DNA of 64,000 nt. Source: Azospirillum sp. RU38E (GTDB lineage Bacteria > Pseudomonadota > Alphaproteobacteria > Azospirillales > Azospirillaceae). The notes under the pieces were generated by a model, which was not told the DNA's origin, did not search any database, and saw only the letters and a list, made by a program, of their open reading frames with translations. This document shows, one piece after another, positions 26,808 to 35,330 of the stretch (positions are counted from its first letter, which is position 1; each line of letters opens with the position of its first letter). The position numbers and the translations under genes are program-made. The DNA is taken from the NCBI RefSeq assembly GCF_900188385.1, contig NZ_FZOI01000015.1, positions 88,676 to 152,675 of the forward strand, in the 5' to 3' direction.

Positions 26808-28142
26808 TCACCGGCGCGCTGTATCGGGCCGGCGTGGAAGGCTCATCGTCACCAAGGCTCCGCCCTCCGGGCTGTTGTTCAGCCTCAACCGGCCGCAATG
26901 GCGGTCGACCACCGCCTTCACGATACTCATCCCAGACCAGTGCCGGGAATGGTACTGGCGTTCCTGGCGCGGAAGAAGCGCTGGCCGATTTGGGCGATCT
27001 GCTGTGGCGGGAAGCCGATACCGCTGTCGCGGATGGTGATATCGACCATGCTCCCGTCATTCACGGCGACATGAACGGGGTGGTCGGGTGGGGAAAATTT
27101 CAGGGCATTGTCCAGAAGATTGCTGATGGCGACGGCCAGCATCTCCCGATCCCCACGCACAAGGGGGGCTTTGGGCGGCAAGACTGCCCTGATCCGCCCC
27201 TCGGCATATTTTTGCCCCAGCACCCGGATAAGGTCGCGGACGATCTGGGCGATATCAACCATCTCCCCGTGTGTCGTGTCCAACTCCGCGCGTTCGGCCG
27301 TCAGCAGATTGTCCATAAGATTGCGGGCCCGCTCGACCGTTGTACGGATGGTATCCAGCCATTGTGGCACCGGTCCGCGCGGCCGGTCCAGCAATTCCAG
27401 GCTGAGTTCGGCCGAACGATCGATAATGGCCAAGGGTGTGCGCAATTCATGCCCCAGCATGGACAGGAACTGACGCAACTGGCTATGCATCCGTCGTTCG
27501 GCCATCAGGCTGTGGGTCCGTTCCTGCAAATCCGCATCCAGACAGGTGCCGACCATGATCATCATAGAGAAGAAAGGTCAGGTTCATTATCACCGCCCCT
27601 TCAAGCATGAACCAGGGTTGGATGACGGGCGAAAAGACGAAATTGGGATCGGGATGCACCAGGGCAGCCACCATGCGCGCTATCAGCACGCAAATGTGGA
27701 TCGCCAGACTGATCGTCATGCAGCTGCGGGCGGCGCTGAAGCGTCCGCCATAGCGCAGCGTCCCCCATAGCAGCCGGCTGTAAAGTCCGGCATAGATCAG
27801 CGATGCGGCGGTAACGCGCAGGGGTACATTCTCCGGCGCCAGCCATAACATCAGTGTCCACAAGAGCAAGGTGAAAACCGTCAGGACCGGTGCCAGCCAG
27901 CGCAGCGACCGCCCCCCCGCCAGAACCAGCATCCCCTCTGTCACAATGGCGATGGCCAACACGATGGCCGTGTTGGCGATGATGATGGGCACCGGTAACC
28001 GCACACCTTGCAGGACGAAGGCCACAGCCAGGATCAGGCACCCCGCCGAGATATGGGCCAGGCCGCGCAAATGCCGATGCACCCGCCACAGCAGGAAAGC
28101 CGCGATCCTGTTGACGACGGTCAGCGTCTCGACAAAGATCAA
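26808..28142 (-). pseudogene. Membrane sensor histidine kinase with two frameshifts
   Basis: Reading three frames in turn restores one kinase of about 440 residues. The N-terminal ~190 residues form about six membrane helices (from MIFVETLTVVNRIAAFLLW). They are followed by a HisKA H-box FLSMLGHELRTPL, the N-box LLDNALKFSPP, the G1 box DSGIGFPP, and a G2 box GTGLG then MSIVKAVVDRHCGRL. Frame breaks near 27570 and near 26930 each look like loss of one base. The second falls inside the G2 box and exposes a TGA. It follows a damaged response-regulator gene 14 bp upstream, so decay is more likely than sequencing error, but error cannot be excluded. Confidence 0.8.
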
Positions 28143-28156
28143 TGAAGTGATTGTAT

Positions 28157-28591
28157 CTACGGACAGAAATCCCTACCGGGAACTGATCGGCCAGTGAAAC
28201 TATAGCCCTTTCCATAAACGGCGCGGATCGGTGGCTCATACCCGACCCGGTCGATCACCTTCAGCCGCAGCCGCCGCACCATTGTATTGAGATTGGCCAG
28301 ACTGAAGTCGGCCTCTTCGCTCAGGACCGTCGTCAATTGTCCATGGTCACAGGTTTCGCCATCCGCTGCCAAAAGTTGCAGCAGGAAGGCCAGTTCACGC
28401 GGGGTGAGGGAGACTGTCTGGCCTGTCGGGGCGGTCAATGACCGCCCCTTTTGATCCAGGATCCAACAAGGCTCAAGCGGTGCCGCGGTGGGCAGACGGC
28501 GCAGCAGATTGCGCGCGGTCCCCTCAATCTCCCGCAGACTGGCATGTTTGACCAGATAAGCGTCGCTCCCCGCGTCCAGCGCCTGGAGCTT
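28157..28591 (-). pseudogene. OmpR-type response regulator lacking most of its receiver domain
   Basis: The C-terminal winged-helix domain is intact (LTPRELAFLLQLLAADGE, then LNTMVRRLRLKVIDRVGYEPPIRAVYGKGYSF). Only the last part of the receiver remains (ALDAGSDAYLVKHASLREIE), with the conserved receiver Lys; the phosphoacceptor Asp region is gone. The 5' part is replaced at 28592 by an IS3 remnant, which supplies a fortuitous open frame starting MPRQRTHF. It was probably the partner of the kinase downstream. It is classed as a broken gene, although the DNA-binding part could still be made. Confidence 0.8.
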
Positions 28592-28706
28592 GAACCAGCC
28601 GAACAGCCCGCTTGCGGACCTCAGCTGAAAATGTGTTCGTTGTCTCGGCACATCTTAGCCCCATCCTCTCAGGAGTGGGGGCCGCCGACACTCCCGGACC
28701 GGTTCA
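28592..28706 (-). mobile_element. IS3-family element remnant (left end plus start of orfA)
   Basis: Read on the minus strand it begins with an end-repeat starting TGAACCGGTCCGGGAGTGTC, continues through the orfA start region (AGACAACGAACACATTTTCAGC), and stops after CGGGCTGTTCGGCTGGTT. The same order occurs in the better preserved copy at 56356-56872. The right end is missing. One border cuts a cyclase gene and the other a response-regulator gene, so an IS-associated deletion joined them. Confidence 0.8.
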
Positions 28707-28821
28707 GTTCCCCCATTGTCTGCGCATGCGTCTGGTAGGTGATCTTGGGTCGCAGAAATGGCGGGTCTGTGACCACGTCATTATCCAGCAGGATCGAGAG
28801 GTCGATGAAACGACGGGGCAT
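28707..28821 (-). pseudogene. Cyclase-family protein, N-terminal 38 codons only
   Basis: The reading frame starts at ATG 28821, overlapping the MFS stop, and encodes MPRRFIDLSILLDNDVVTD followed by PPFLRPKITYQTHAQTMGELNR. This matches the beginning of cyclase-family (PF04199-type) hydrolases found in aromatic and tryptophan catabolism. It is cut at 28706 by the IS3 end-repeat. It shows that the catabolic operon once extended further left. Confidence 0.75.
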
Positions 28822-29999
28822 CAGATTTCAGCCTTTCTCCGGACAGTGGCCGCAGTGGCCAAGGCACCGGCAGTCGTCAGCACCGCATAAAGAACCAGTA
28901 CATCCTTCAGGTTGCCAAGCGGGGCGCTCAGCATCCCGGCAATGATCGGTGCCGCGAACTGGCCAAGGAAGAAGGCACCGGTCCAGATGCCTGTCCCCCG
29001 CCCCCGCACCGATGCTGGCAACAGGCGCACGGTCCAGGTCAGCATGTTGGGCAGCAACATGCCGCAGCCGATGCAGGCCAGGACGGCAGATGTTGCGACC
29101 AGAAGGAAATTGTCGAACAGGCCGGCGCCGATGTAGCCGGTCGCAGCGACGAGCAGCCCCAGCGCCAGCAGTTTCGGACCGGCCAACTGCTTGAGACGAC
29201 CAAAGACGGCGCTGCCGACAACCATGCCGAGATTCGCGGCGGCACCCGCGGCACCGATCAAGGCCGGCGACGCCACACCTGATAGCTCCAGGATCGGGCC
29301 GAGCTGGACCATCAGCGTGTAGAAAAGCAGCCCGACGCCAAGGGTGATCAGCACCGGCGGCAATACCCGCGCCCAGGGGAAGGCGGCGGCTTCCCCTCGT
29401 GTGCCCCGTCGCACATCCGGCTCAAACAGAATGATCGCTGCCGCCAGCGCGATGGGCAGGGCCAGCAGGTAAAGGCCGAAAGGCCCGCGCGAGCCGAACA
29501 ATTCGCCAAAGATGCCGCCGATGGCGATCAGAATGATGGCACTGATGCTGACCACCGCGACTTGGGATGCGAACCAGCGCTCCCGGCGTTCATCCTGGAA
29601 ATAATCGCCGAGCAACGTGGTGGCGACAGTCATGATCACCGATTCCGCAATGCCCAACGCGACACGTGCCGCAATCATCTGGGGTAGATCATTCAGGAAG
29701 ATCGGCAGGACGCCAAATGCGGCATAGGCGATCAAGGCACCCAGCAGCAGCGGCTTGCGTCCCACGCGGTCGGCGATCCATCCGGCGATCGGGGAAAACA
29801 GCGCCACGCACAAGGCCGGCACTGTCATCATGATCGGGACGAGCATACCAGCGCCCGGCACCGCGCCGAATTCACGCATCAACAGCGGCAATACCGGGAC
29901 AAGCGAGATGATGGCCATCACTGGCATGACCGACGTGATCAGCAAAATCACGCCGTGTCGTGTCGTGGCGATCTTGCCCGTCGGAACCTTCTCAATCAT
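28821..29999 (-). CDS. MFS transporter of the catabolic island
   Basis: This 392-residue membrane protein has about 12 hydrophobic segments and the MFS loop motif GWIADRVGRKPLL near residue 75-87. It resembles drug/proton or aromatic-acid MFS carriers, but the substrate cannot be read from sequence. The ATG at 29999 has a GAAAGG ribosome-binding site. It belongs to the leftward catabolic run, 117 bp after the DoxX gene, and its stop overlaps the truncated cyclase start. Import of the pathway substrate or export of a toxic intermediate is inferred. Confidence 0.85.
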   Translation of the reverse strand: MIEKVPTGKIATTRHGVILLITSVMPVMAIISLVPVLPLLMREFGAVPGAGMLVPIMMTVPALCVALFSPIAGWIADRVGRKPLLLGALIAYAAFGVLPIFLNDLPQMIAARVALGIAESVIMTVATTLLGDYFQDERRERWFASQVAVVSISAIILIAIGGIFGELFGSRGPFGLYLLALPIALAAAIILFEPDVRRGTRGEAAAFPWARVLPPVLITLGVGLLFYTLMVQLGPILELSGVASPALIGAAGAAANLGMVVGSAVFGRLKQLAGPKLLALGLLVAATGYIGAGLFDNFLLVATSAVLACIGCGMLLPNMLTWTVRLLPASVRGRGTGIWTGAFFLGQFAAPIIAGMLSAPLGNLKDVLVLYAVLTTAGALATAATVRRKAEI

Positions 30000-30116
30000 G
30001 TCTGTTGCCTTTCAGGCTGGCCCGGCTTCGATTGGCGCCGAGGCGAGAACGGGCGGCTGGGTAGGTGCTCTATCGCACCGGTGCACGGCATACGCATCAA
30101 AGCCCCCGGGGAGCGA

Positions 30117-30542
30117 TCAGGCCCCGCGCCGGGCACGCTTGCCGTCCAGGCTGAAGCTTCCGGAGCCCGCGACCGAGAGGTACAGAAAAACGAAGCAGAA
30201 CAGGATGGCGAGGTCGCCGCCATTCACGACAGGGAAAAAGCCCATCGGCTTTGCGATCCCATTGGCGAAGTGGAACATGAAATAGGCCACCGCCATCTGG
30301 CCGGACAAGACGAAGGCCACCGGACGCGTGAAGAGGCCCAGCAGAATGGCCAGCCCGCCGAACGTTTCCAGAATGCCCGCCACACCCGCAAGCGTAAACA
30401 GTTCGAACGGCCCCGGATGATGGCCGGCATCGGGAAATTTGATCAGTTTTTGAAGACCATGCTGCATGAACAGAAGTGCTGCGATTACCCGCAGCAGTGC
30501 CAGAGCATGAGGCGCGTAACGTTCGGAATTCTTTGTTGGCAT
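30117..30542 (-). CDS. DoxX-family membrane protein
   Basis: The product is 141 residues with four hydrophobic segments. The family block LLRVIAALLFMQHGLQKL lies near the N-terminus and GGLAILLGLFTRPVAF in the middle. DoxX proteins are small quinone-associated or redox membrane proteins often found beside aromatic degradation genes. I chose ATG 30542 rather than a longer frame because a GGAGGA ribosome-binding site stands directly upstream. The reaction is not known. Confidence 0.85.
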   Translation of the reverse strand: MPTKNSERYAPHALALLRVIAALLFMQHGLQKLIKFPDAGHHPGPFELFTLAGVAGILETFGGLAILLGLFTRPVAFVLSGQMAVAYFMFHFANGIAKPMGFFPVVNGGDLAILFCFVFLYLSVAGSGSFSLDGKRARRGA

Positions 30543-30647
30543 TTCCTGTCCTCCTCCTGTTTGCACCATCGCCTGGGGTGATACACCTATCGATGATGCC
30601 AACGGTCTTGTGACGCTCTTGAACGGGCGACATGATTATTCAGCGTA

Positions 30648-30797
30648 ATACCAGTGGCACGAAATCCTGACCGCTGGTCACGCTTTCGTGCCCCTCAATC
30701 GCCGGCGCCAGCATCCGCTGGCTTGGCTACGCCGCTACCAAGCGGCGCGGCGGCGGTCGCCGCCGTACCAACGGCCATAATTCATGACCGTTGGTAT
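30648..30797 (-). repeat. Element A, complete but highly divergent copy
   Basis: A 150-bp unit bounded by ATACCA / TGGTAT. Read on the minus strand it has the same five-hairpin order as the 18312 copy, with mostly different stem sequences. H1 is CCAACGG/CCGTTGG (30767-30796). H2 is GGCGGC-GGTC-GCCGCC (30749-30764). H3 is CCGC-TACCAA-GCGG (30732-30745). H4 is GCCAGC-ATCC-GCTGGC (30707-30722). H5 is GGCACGAAA/TTTCGTGCC with inner TGACC/GGTCA (30656-30692). Between DoxX and amidohydrolase genes of one transcriptional direction, it would be transcribed. Confidence 0.85.
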
Positions 30798-30846
30798 GAC
30801 TTCATCATGAGCATGAAAGCCGCCAGCTTCCGTCCCCATGAACGGA

Positions 30847-31905
30847 TCAAGGGTTTTCGTGATCGGCTGCTTGTATTTCCAGGTTTAACAGTTCACAGGC
30901 GTTCTGGCCCATGACTTTTGCCCGGTCAGCCTCATCAAGATGATGCAGAAAGCCGACCGGATCAGGTTCGCCCATGTCAAAAGGATAATCACTACCCATA
31001 CAGATGTGATCGGCGCCATATGTGGCCACCAGATAATCCAGCTGCCCCGCCTCAAAGACCAGGGAGTCGAACCAGAGCTGTTTGAGATAGGAGGACGGCT
31101 TACGCGAAATATGCTGGTGGCAATCTTCCCGCGTGCAAAAGGCATGGTCCATGCGGCCGCTATAGGCGGGCAGATACCCGCCGCCATGCGCCACGCAAAG
31201 CTTGAGGCCTGGATAAGCCTCCAGCACGCCGCCGAAGATCAGGTGACTGACCGCAATGGTGGATTCAAGCGGATTGCCGATCAGGTTGTTGAGATAGTGG
31301 TTTGACAGGCGTTCACCTTGCGTGAAGCCAAGCGGATGGAGGAACAGCATCACGCCCAGTTCCTCGGCCGCCGCAAAGAAGGGACGGAATTCCTCTGCGG
31401 ACAGGTCGCGCCCGCCGACATTGCTGCCAATCTCGATCCCGCGCATGTTGCAGTCGCCAACAACGCGCCGCATTTCCGCGATGGCCATGGCGACATCCTG
31501 CAAGGGAACGGTGCCGATGCCGACCAGACGGTCAGGCGCCTGGGCCACGGCTTCCGCCACGCCGTCATTGATGGCGCGTGACAGCTCGCGGCCGAGTTCC
31601 GCCGGTGCGAAGTAATAATACTGGCCGGGATTGGGGCTGAGCGCCTGCACATCCACGCCCAGCCGGTCCATGTCCGCCAACCGTTCGGCGACACCGTTCA
31701 GCCTCGATCCGATCTGGGCGAACATGCGGGCATTGACCGCATCGGAAGCCGGGCAGGAAAAGGGCAACCCTTTCGGCAGGTTCGGCATCGCCTGGCGCAG
31801 CGTCGCCTCGGCGGCGGCAACATTCAGGTGCGCATGGATATCCACCACCAGATGGCGGCCTTTCTTGCGGACAATGATTGGCTTGTGCTGGTGATTGTGA
31901 CCCAT
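30847..31905 (-). CDS. Amidohydrolase-2 family enzyme (ACMSD-like TIM barrel)
   Basis: The product is 352 residues. Metal-site features of amidohydrolase-2 enzymes are visible: HAH at 24-26, LFLHPLGF, HGGGYLPAYSGRMDHAF and the late catalytic Asp in GSDYPFDMGEPDP. Such enzymes decarboxylate or hydrolyse ring-cleavage or aromatic acid intermediates. The frame runs upstream through element A, but ATG 31905 follows GGGAGCGGAGC and is the natural start. The neighbouring dioxygenase and FAH-type hydrolase suggest action on a ring-cleavage product; the exact substrate is unknown. Confidence 0.88.
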   Translation of the reverse strand: MGHNHQHKPIIVRKKGRHLVVDIHAHLNVAAAEATLRQAMPNLPKGLPFSCPASDAVNARMFAQIGSRLNGVAERLADMDRLGVDVQALSPNPGQYYYFAPAELGRELSRAINDGVAEAVAQAPDRLVGIGTVPLQDVAMAIAEMRRVVGDCNMRGIEIGSNVGGRDLSAEEFRPFFAAAEELGVMLFLHPLGFTQGERLSNHYLNNLIGNPLESTIAVSHLIFGGVLEAYPGLKLCVAHGGGYLPAYSGRMDHAFCTREDCHQHISRKPSSYLKQLWFDSLVFEAGQLDYLVATYGADHICMGSDYPFDMGEPDPVGFLHHLDEADRAKVMGQNACELLNLEIQAADHENP

Positions 31906-31924
31906 GCTCCGCTCCCTTTTCCTT

Positions 31925-32085
31925 ATACCAATCTCCCTTGATCGTGACCGATCCAGGGAGATTTTGCGTTCCCTCAGACGCCGGGCGCTGCCTCCGGCAG
32001 CTTGGCTTACGGCACCACGTGGTGCCGGGCCGGCGGTCGCCGGCCTCCAATCCGCCGAAAGGTCAACCTTTCGGCGGATTGGTAT
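31925..32085 (-). repeat. Element A, complete copy
   Basis: A 161-bp unit with ATACCAATC / GATTGGTAT ends, inverted relative to the 18312 copy. H3 here is GGCACCACGTGGTGCC (32011-32026), a stem unrelated in sequence to the CCGC/GCGG stem at 18371 but equally self-complementary. H1 has inner AAAGG/CCTTT instead of AGGG/CCCT. H4 (31987-32001) and H5 match the 18312 copy. It lies in the leader of the amidohydrolase gene. Confidence 0.9.
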
Positions 32086-32086
32086 T

Positions 32087-32155
32087 ATACCAACGGTCAT
32101 CATTCGATCACCGGGCTTCAGTCGCCGGTGCCGCCATTCGGCGGCCCGGCTGCGT
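32087..32155. repeat. Element A-like partial copy
   Basis: Begins ATACCAACGGTCAT, as the divergent copy near 30797 does when read on the minus strand. It contains GCCGCC-ATTC-GGCGGC at 32130-32145. It abuts the 3' end of the FAH-type gene and lies back to back with the copy ending at 32085. The remaining hairpins are missing. Confidence 0.55.
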
Positions 32156-32165
32156 GCTGCTGGTG

Positions 32166-33203
32166 TTAAGCCTGCTCTTTGGTGGGCAGCGGGCCCCAGG
32201 TCCAGGTCCTGCCGTTGGTTTCCTCCGGCACGACATTGTTGCGCTGCCGCCCGAGATAGGTGAGTTCAGCTTCCACCACGTCACCCGGACGCATCCAGCG
32301 ATTGCCATGGAAGGCGCCGTTGCCCGGTGGTGAACCCGTGGACAGCAGGTCACCCGGCATCAGCCGGATGCGCTCCGACGCATAGGACAGGATCTGTTCG
32401 GGCTTGAAGATCATGTCGGTTACCGGCCAGTCCTGCATCATCTGGCCGCTCAGTTTCAACTGGATGCGGATATCCTCAAACTTCACGAATTGCTTGGGAA
32501 CAATGAAGGGGCCGAGCACCTTGAAATTGGGCTGATGCTTGCTGATCCAGTCGAACATGAAACGCACGTCGGTACGGCGGAACTCATCAACCGTGCCGAT
32601 ATCGTTGATCCCGACATAGCCGGCGATCAGATCATTGGCCTCTTCCGGCTTCACATACCGCCCGGTCTTGCCAACGATGACGCCCAGTTCCATCTCCCAG
32701 TCAGGATGCTCCCCGATCAGGGGCAATGGAATCTCGTCATTGGCACCGCACAGTGCGGAATGCAGGCCGGTCCAGAAGAATGGCATTCCCTCGCGGGCCC
32801 GCCGGTCAATCTCCGCCAGATTGCGCTGAAAGAACTGCTCGTCGCTCTCGCCCGTCCTGCGGTTGTGCTGGTTGAACTTGTTGTGCGTCATCATCTCGGC
32901 AACATGCTGCCGGTAGTTGGAACCGGTAAACAGCATGTTGGGATGGGAAACGCAGGGCAGCGCGTGGAGCGTTGCGAACTCATGCTGCGGCCCCTCCCGC
33001 CGCGCGGCGATATCGACCAGCGTGTCGAAGGCGCGTTCCCAGTCATCGAAAATGGCATGGGTGTCGGGCCAGTGCGAGGAGAGCTGGAGCACCGTACCAT
33101 CGGGCAGAACCAGACCCGGGAAGGGCTTGCCCCTTTTAACCGCATAAGTCCCGATGCCGAAGGAGCCAGCAGCGAGACCTGTGGCCGGATTGAATTCAGT
33201 CAT
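32166..33203 (-). CDS. Fumarylacetoacetate hydrolase (FAH) family enzyme
   Basis: The product is 345 residues. The C-terminal FAH fold shows the metal-binding block DWEMELGVIVGK, then GYVGINDIGTVDEF and the signature GDLLSTGSPPGNGAF followed by MRPGDVVEAELTYLG. FAH-family enzymes cleave C-C bonds of ring-cleavage products or act as hydratases/isomerases. It lies between the dioxygenase gene (27 bp upstream) and the amidohydrolase, so processing the ring-opened product is the likely role. The N-terminal ~100 residues fit the longer FAH subtype. Confidence 0.9.
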   Translation of the reverse strand: MTEFNPATGLAAGSFGIGTYAVKRGKPFPGLVLPDGTVLQLSSHWPDTHAIFDDWERAFDTLVDIAARREGPQHEFATLHALPCVSHPNMLFTGSNYRQHVAEMMTHNKFNQHNRRTGESDEQFFQRNLAEIDRRAREGMPFFWTGLHSALCGANDEIPLPLIGEHPDWEMELGVIVGKTGRYVKPEEANDLIAGYVGINDIGTVDEFRRTDVRFMFDWISKHQPNFKVLGPFIVPKQFVKFEDIRIQLKLSGQMMQDWPVTDMIFKPEQILSYASERIRLMPGDLLSTGSPPGNGAFHGNRWMRPGDVVEAELTYLGRQRNNVVPEETNGRTWTWGPLPTKEQA

Positions 33204-33230
33204 TTCATTGGTCTCTTCTGTAAAACGGGA

Positions 33231-34163
33231 TTAAACAAAGTAACGGTCCGGTTTGTCAGTCGACCAGGCGTCCATTGTCACCTGGGAGATGTCGTGAACA
33301 TTCGTTCCGTGCTCCTTGCGGAACAGGTCGGTGTCCGAGAAGGTCTCGAACCGCGCCCCGTCGGGTGCGCGCCAGACGTCAAAGATGTGGCTGCCGTGCG
33401 GATGCCGGCCGACCCCCCAGATCGCTTCATATTCCTTTGAACCGAGGAAACAATGGGTGCGCTGCTGCGCTTCAAAGTCCTGTGTCTCGAAGGAGATATG
33501 GTGGCAACCGCCGCGCGGGTCCTGCATGAACGCCACGACATGGTGATCGACATATTCGTCGCCGCGGTCCATGCGGAAGAAGCCGACGATCCGTGCCTGC
33601 GGCTGACCGGGGATATGATAGATATCGCTGCCGATCAGCCCGAACATCTTTTCATACCATTCGGAACTGGTCCGGAAGCTCTTCACGAAAAGGCCGACAT
33701 GGCCGATACGCCACAGGCGTGCCGGCCCCCGTTCGCGTCCATGCTGGTTGCGACCGAAGCGGCGCTTCTCGAACGGGGTATTATGTTCCAGTTCGGGATA
33801 GAATGGCTCAGGTTCAGAGCGCTGAGAGCCGTGAACCAGAAGCACCAGATTTCCGTCAGGATCAGTGAGCGACACGCTGCGGCCACCGCCGGGGAGGTCC
33901 AGATCTGATGGCGCGGTTGCCCCCAATCTGGCATGGGCCTCGTCGAGATCGGCCGCATTTTCAACCGTGAAGGCGAGGCCGACGAACCGGTTCTCCTCGC
34001 CTTTGACAGCGACATAAGCAAAAGGGTCGCCGCCACATGTTTTCATGACCAGGCGGCTGTCGGTGCGCTCGACGATGACCAGTCCGAAATCCTTGACGAA
34101 GGTCTCCTGTCGATCAAGGTCCCGCACCGCAAACGTTACATGATGAAGCGCCTGCAATCGCAT
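33231..34163 (-). CDS. Extradiol-type ring-cleavage dioxygenase (VOC superfamily, two domains)
   Basis: The product is 310 residues with two vicinal-oxygen-chelate modules. The first starts LHHVTFAVRDLDRQETF. The second starts HVGLFVKSFRTSSEWYEKMFG, continues with GGCHHISFETQDFEAQQR and ends with RFETFSDTDLF. These supply the two His and one Glu expected for Fe(II) in type I extradiol enzymes such as catechol or dihydroxybiphenyl dioxygenases. It is the first gene of the leftward catabolic run, divergent from the LysR gene. Extradiol activity is likely, the substrate unknown. Confidence 0.85.
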   Translation of the reverse strand: MRLQALHHVTFAVRDLDRQETFVKDFGLVIVERTDSRLVMKTCGGDPFAYVAVKGEENRFVGLAFTVENAADLDEAHARLGATAPSDLDLPGGGRSVSLTDPDGNLVLLVHGSQRSEPEPFYPELEHNTPFEKRRFGRNQHGRERGPARLWRIGHVGLFVKSFRTSSEWYEKMFGLIGSDIYHIPGQPQARIVGFFRMDRGDEYVDHHVVAFMQDPRGGCHHISFETQDFEAQQRTHCFLGSKEYEAIWGVGRHPHGSHIFDVWRAPDGARFETFSDTDLFRKEHGTNVHDISQVTMDAWSTDKPDRYFV

Positions 34164-34245
34164 TTTTTGACCCTCTGCATTGGCTCAAAGGTCCGGCCGC
34201 TTATCGTCAGACCAGGACGGCCTCAAGGTGGGTGACAGCACTTGA

Positions 34246-34268
34246 TTTGGAAAATGAATTGATCGAAT
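34246..34268 (+). promoter_or_regulatory. Candidate LysR-type operator, divergent promoter copy
   Basis: A 23-bp AT-rich site between the dioxygenase gene and the LysR gene. It matches 19 of 23 positions of the reverse complement of the site at 35256-35278 ahead of the TonB receptor gene; GGAAAAT and TCGAAT are shared. A further TTGA-N4-TCAA repeat lies at 34277-34288. Regulation by the adjacent LysR protein is inferred. Confidence 0.55.
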
Positions 34269-34311
34269 AAGAAATATTGAAGAATCAAATTTTAAAAGGG
34301 AGGGCATGGTG

Positions 34312-35247
34312 ATGCGCTTTGAGGGGCTGGATCTCAATCTGCTGGTAGCGTTCGACATGCTGCTCGAATGTCGAAGCACCACCGAGGCCGCGCGTCGGCT
34401 GAACATGAGTCAGCCCACGGTTAGTTCCGCCCTGGGGCGGCTGCGTGACTATTTCGGTGATGACCTGCTGGTGAATGTCGGGCGGGAGATGGTGCCGACG
34501 CCACTGGCCGAGGAACTGGCGCCTGCGGTGACCGAGATGCTGAATATCGCACGGTTCCGGATCGTCCAGAGTGATGAGTTCGACGCCGCGACATCACGGC
34601 GTAAATTCAGGCTGCTCGCCTCAGACTATGTGTTCGACGTGCTGTTGGCGAAGATGCTGGTCAAGGCCGCCCGCATCGCACCGGGCATCATGTTCGAAAT
34701 CAGCCCGGTTGGTCCGCTGGGCACCCGGCTGTTTCAGAAGGGCGATATCGACCTGATGATCACGGTGCCGCCTTTCAGCCTGGTGGGCTTTCCATCGGAA
34801 CTGCTGTTTGCTGACATTGATGCGGTGATCTGCTGGAAGCATGGCCGGCACGCACAGGGTATCGATAAAGACACATTTCTGTCGGCTGAATTTGCTGTCC
34901 CCGTCTTTGGTGAGGAACGCCGGCCGTCTATCTCGGCCCTTCACTTTGCCGAGGCGGGCCTTGTGCTCAACACCACGCTGCATGTGCCGGGCTTTTCCGC
35001 GCTGCCGGGCGCCATCTGCGGTACGGATCGGCTCGCGGTGATGCATTGGCGGCACGCGCGGCTTTTCGAGCGGATGTACCCTCTGGCCTGCCATCATCTT
35101 CCCGTCACCGGCACCCAGATCAGTGAGATCATGCAATGGCATCCGCTTCGTCGAAAGGATGCCGGCGTGCGCTGGCTTCGCCAATTGCTGCATGAAGAAG
35201 CGGCCGCTTTGGACGCCCATGACCGCGCAAGCAATTTCGTTTCATAA
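34312..35247 (+). CDS. LysR-family regulator of the catabolic island
   Basis: The product is 311 residues. The N-terminal winged helix (MRFEGLDLNLLVAFDMLLEC, then TTEAARRLNMSQPTVSSALGRLRDYFGDDLLV) resembles the NodD/aromatic-responsive branch. A substrate-binding domain fills the rest. An ATG at 34306 is in frame, but ATG 34312 is better spaced from AAAAGGGAGGG. It faces the dioxygenase gene divergently and precedes the TonB receptor. Two similar AT-rich sites flank it, so it probably controls both directions in response to a pathway compound. Confidence 0.88.
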   Translation: MRFEGLDLNLLVAFDMLLECRSTTEAARRLNMSQPTVSSALGRLRDYFGDDLLVNVGREMVPTPLAEELAPAVTEMLNIARFRIVQSDEFDAATSRRKFRLLASDYVFDVLLAKMLVKAARIAPGIMFEISPVGPLGTRLFQKGDIDLMITVPPFSLVGFPSELLFADIDAVICWKHGRHAQGIDKDTFLSAEFAVPVFGEERRPSISALHFAEAGLVLNTTLHVPGFSALPGAICGTDRLAVMHWRHARLFERMYPLACHHLPVTGTQISEIMQWHPLRRKDAGVRWLRQLLHEEAAALDAHDRASNFVS

Positions 35248-35255
35248 TTGTTGAA

Positions 35256-35278
35256 ATTCGAGCAATCGATTTTCCTAA
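35256..35278 (-). promoter_or_regulatory. Candidate LysR-type operator ahead of TonB receptor
   Basis: The inverted partner of the site at 34246-34268, with 19 of 23 identical bases when read on the minus strand. It lies between the LysR stop and the receptor start, where a promoter for the rightward receptor-oxygenase genes is expected. No experimental support; inferred from sequence similarity of the two sites. Confidence 0.55.
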
Positions 35279-35330
35279 TTTTTCAGGAGCGCGCATCTTC
35301 GCCCCAACAAAATATTTGGGGAGGAACCTT

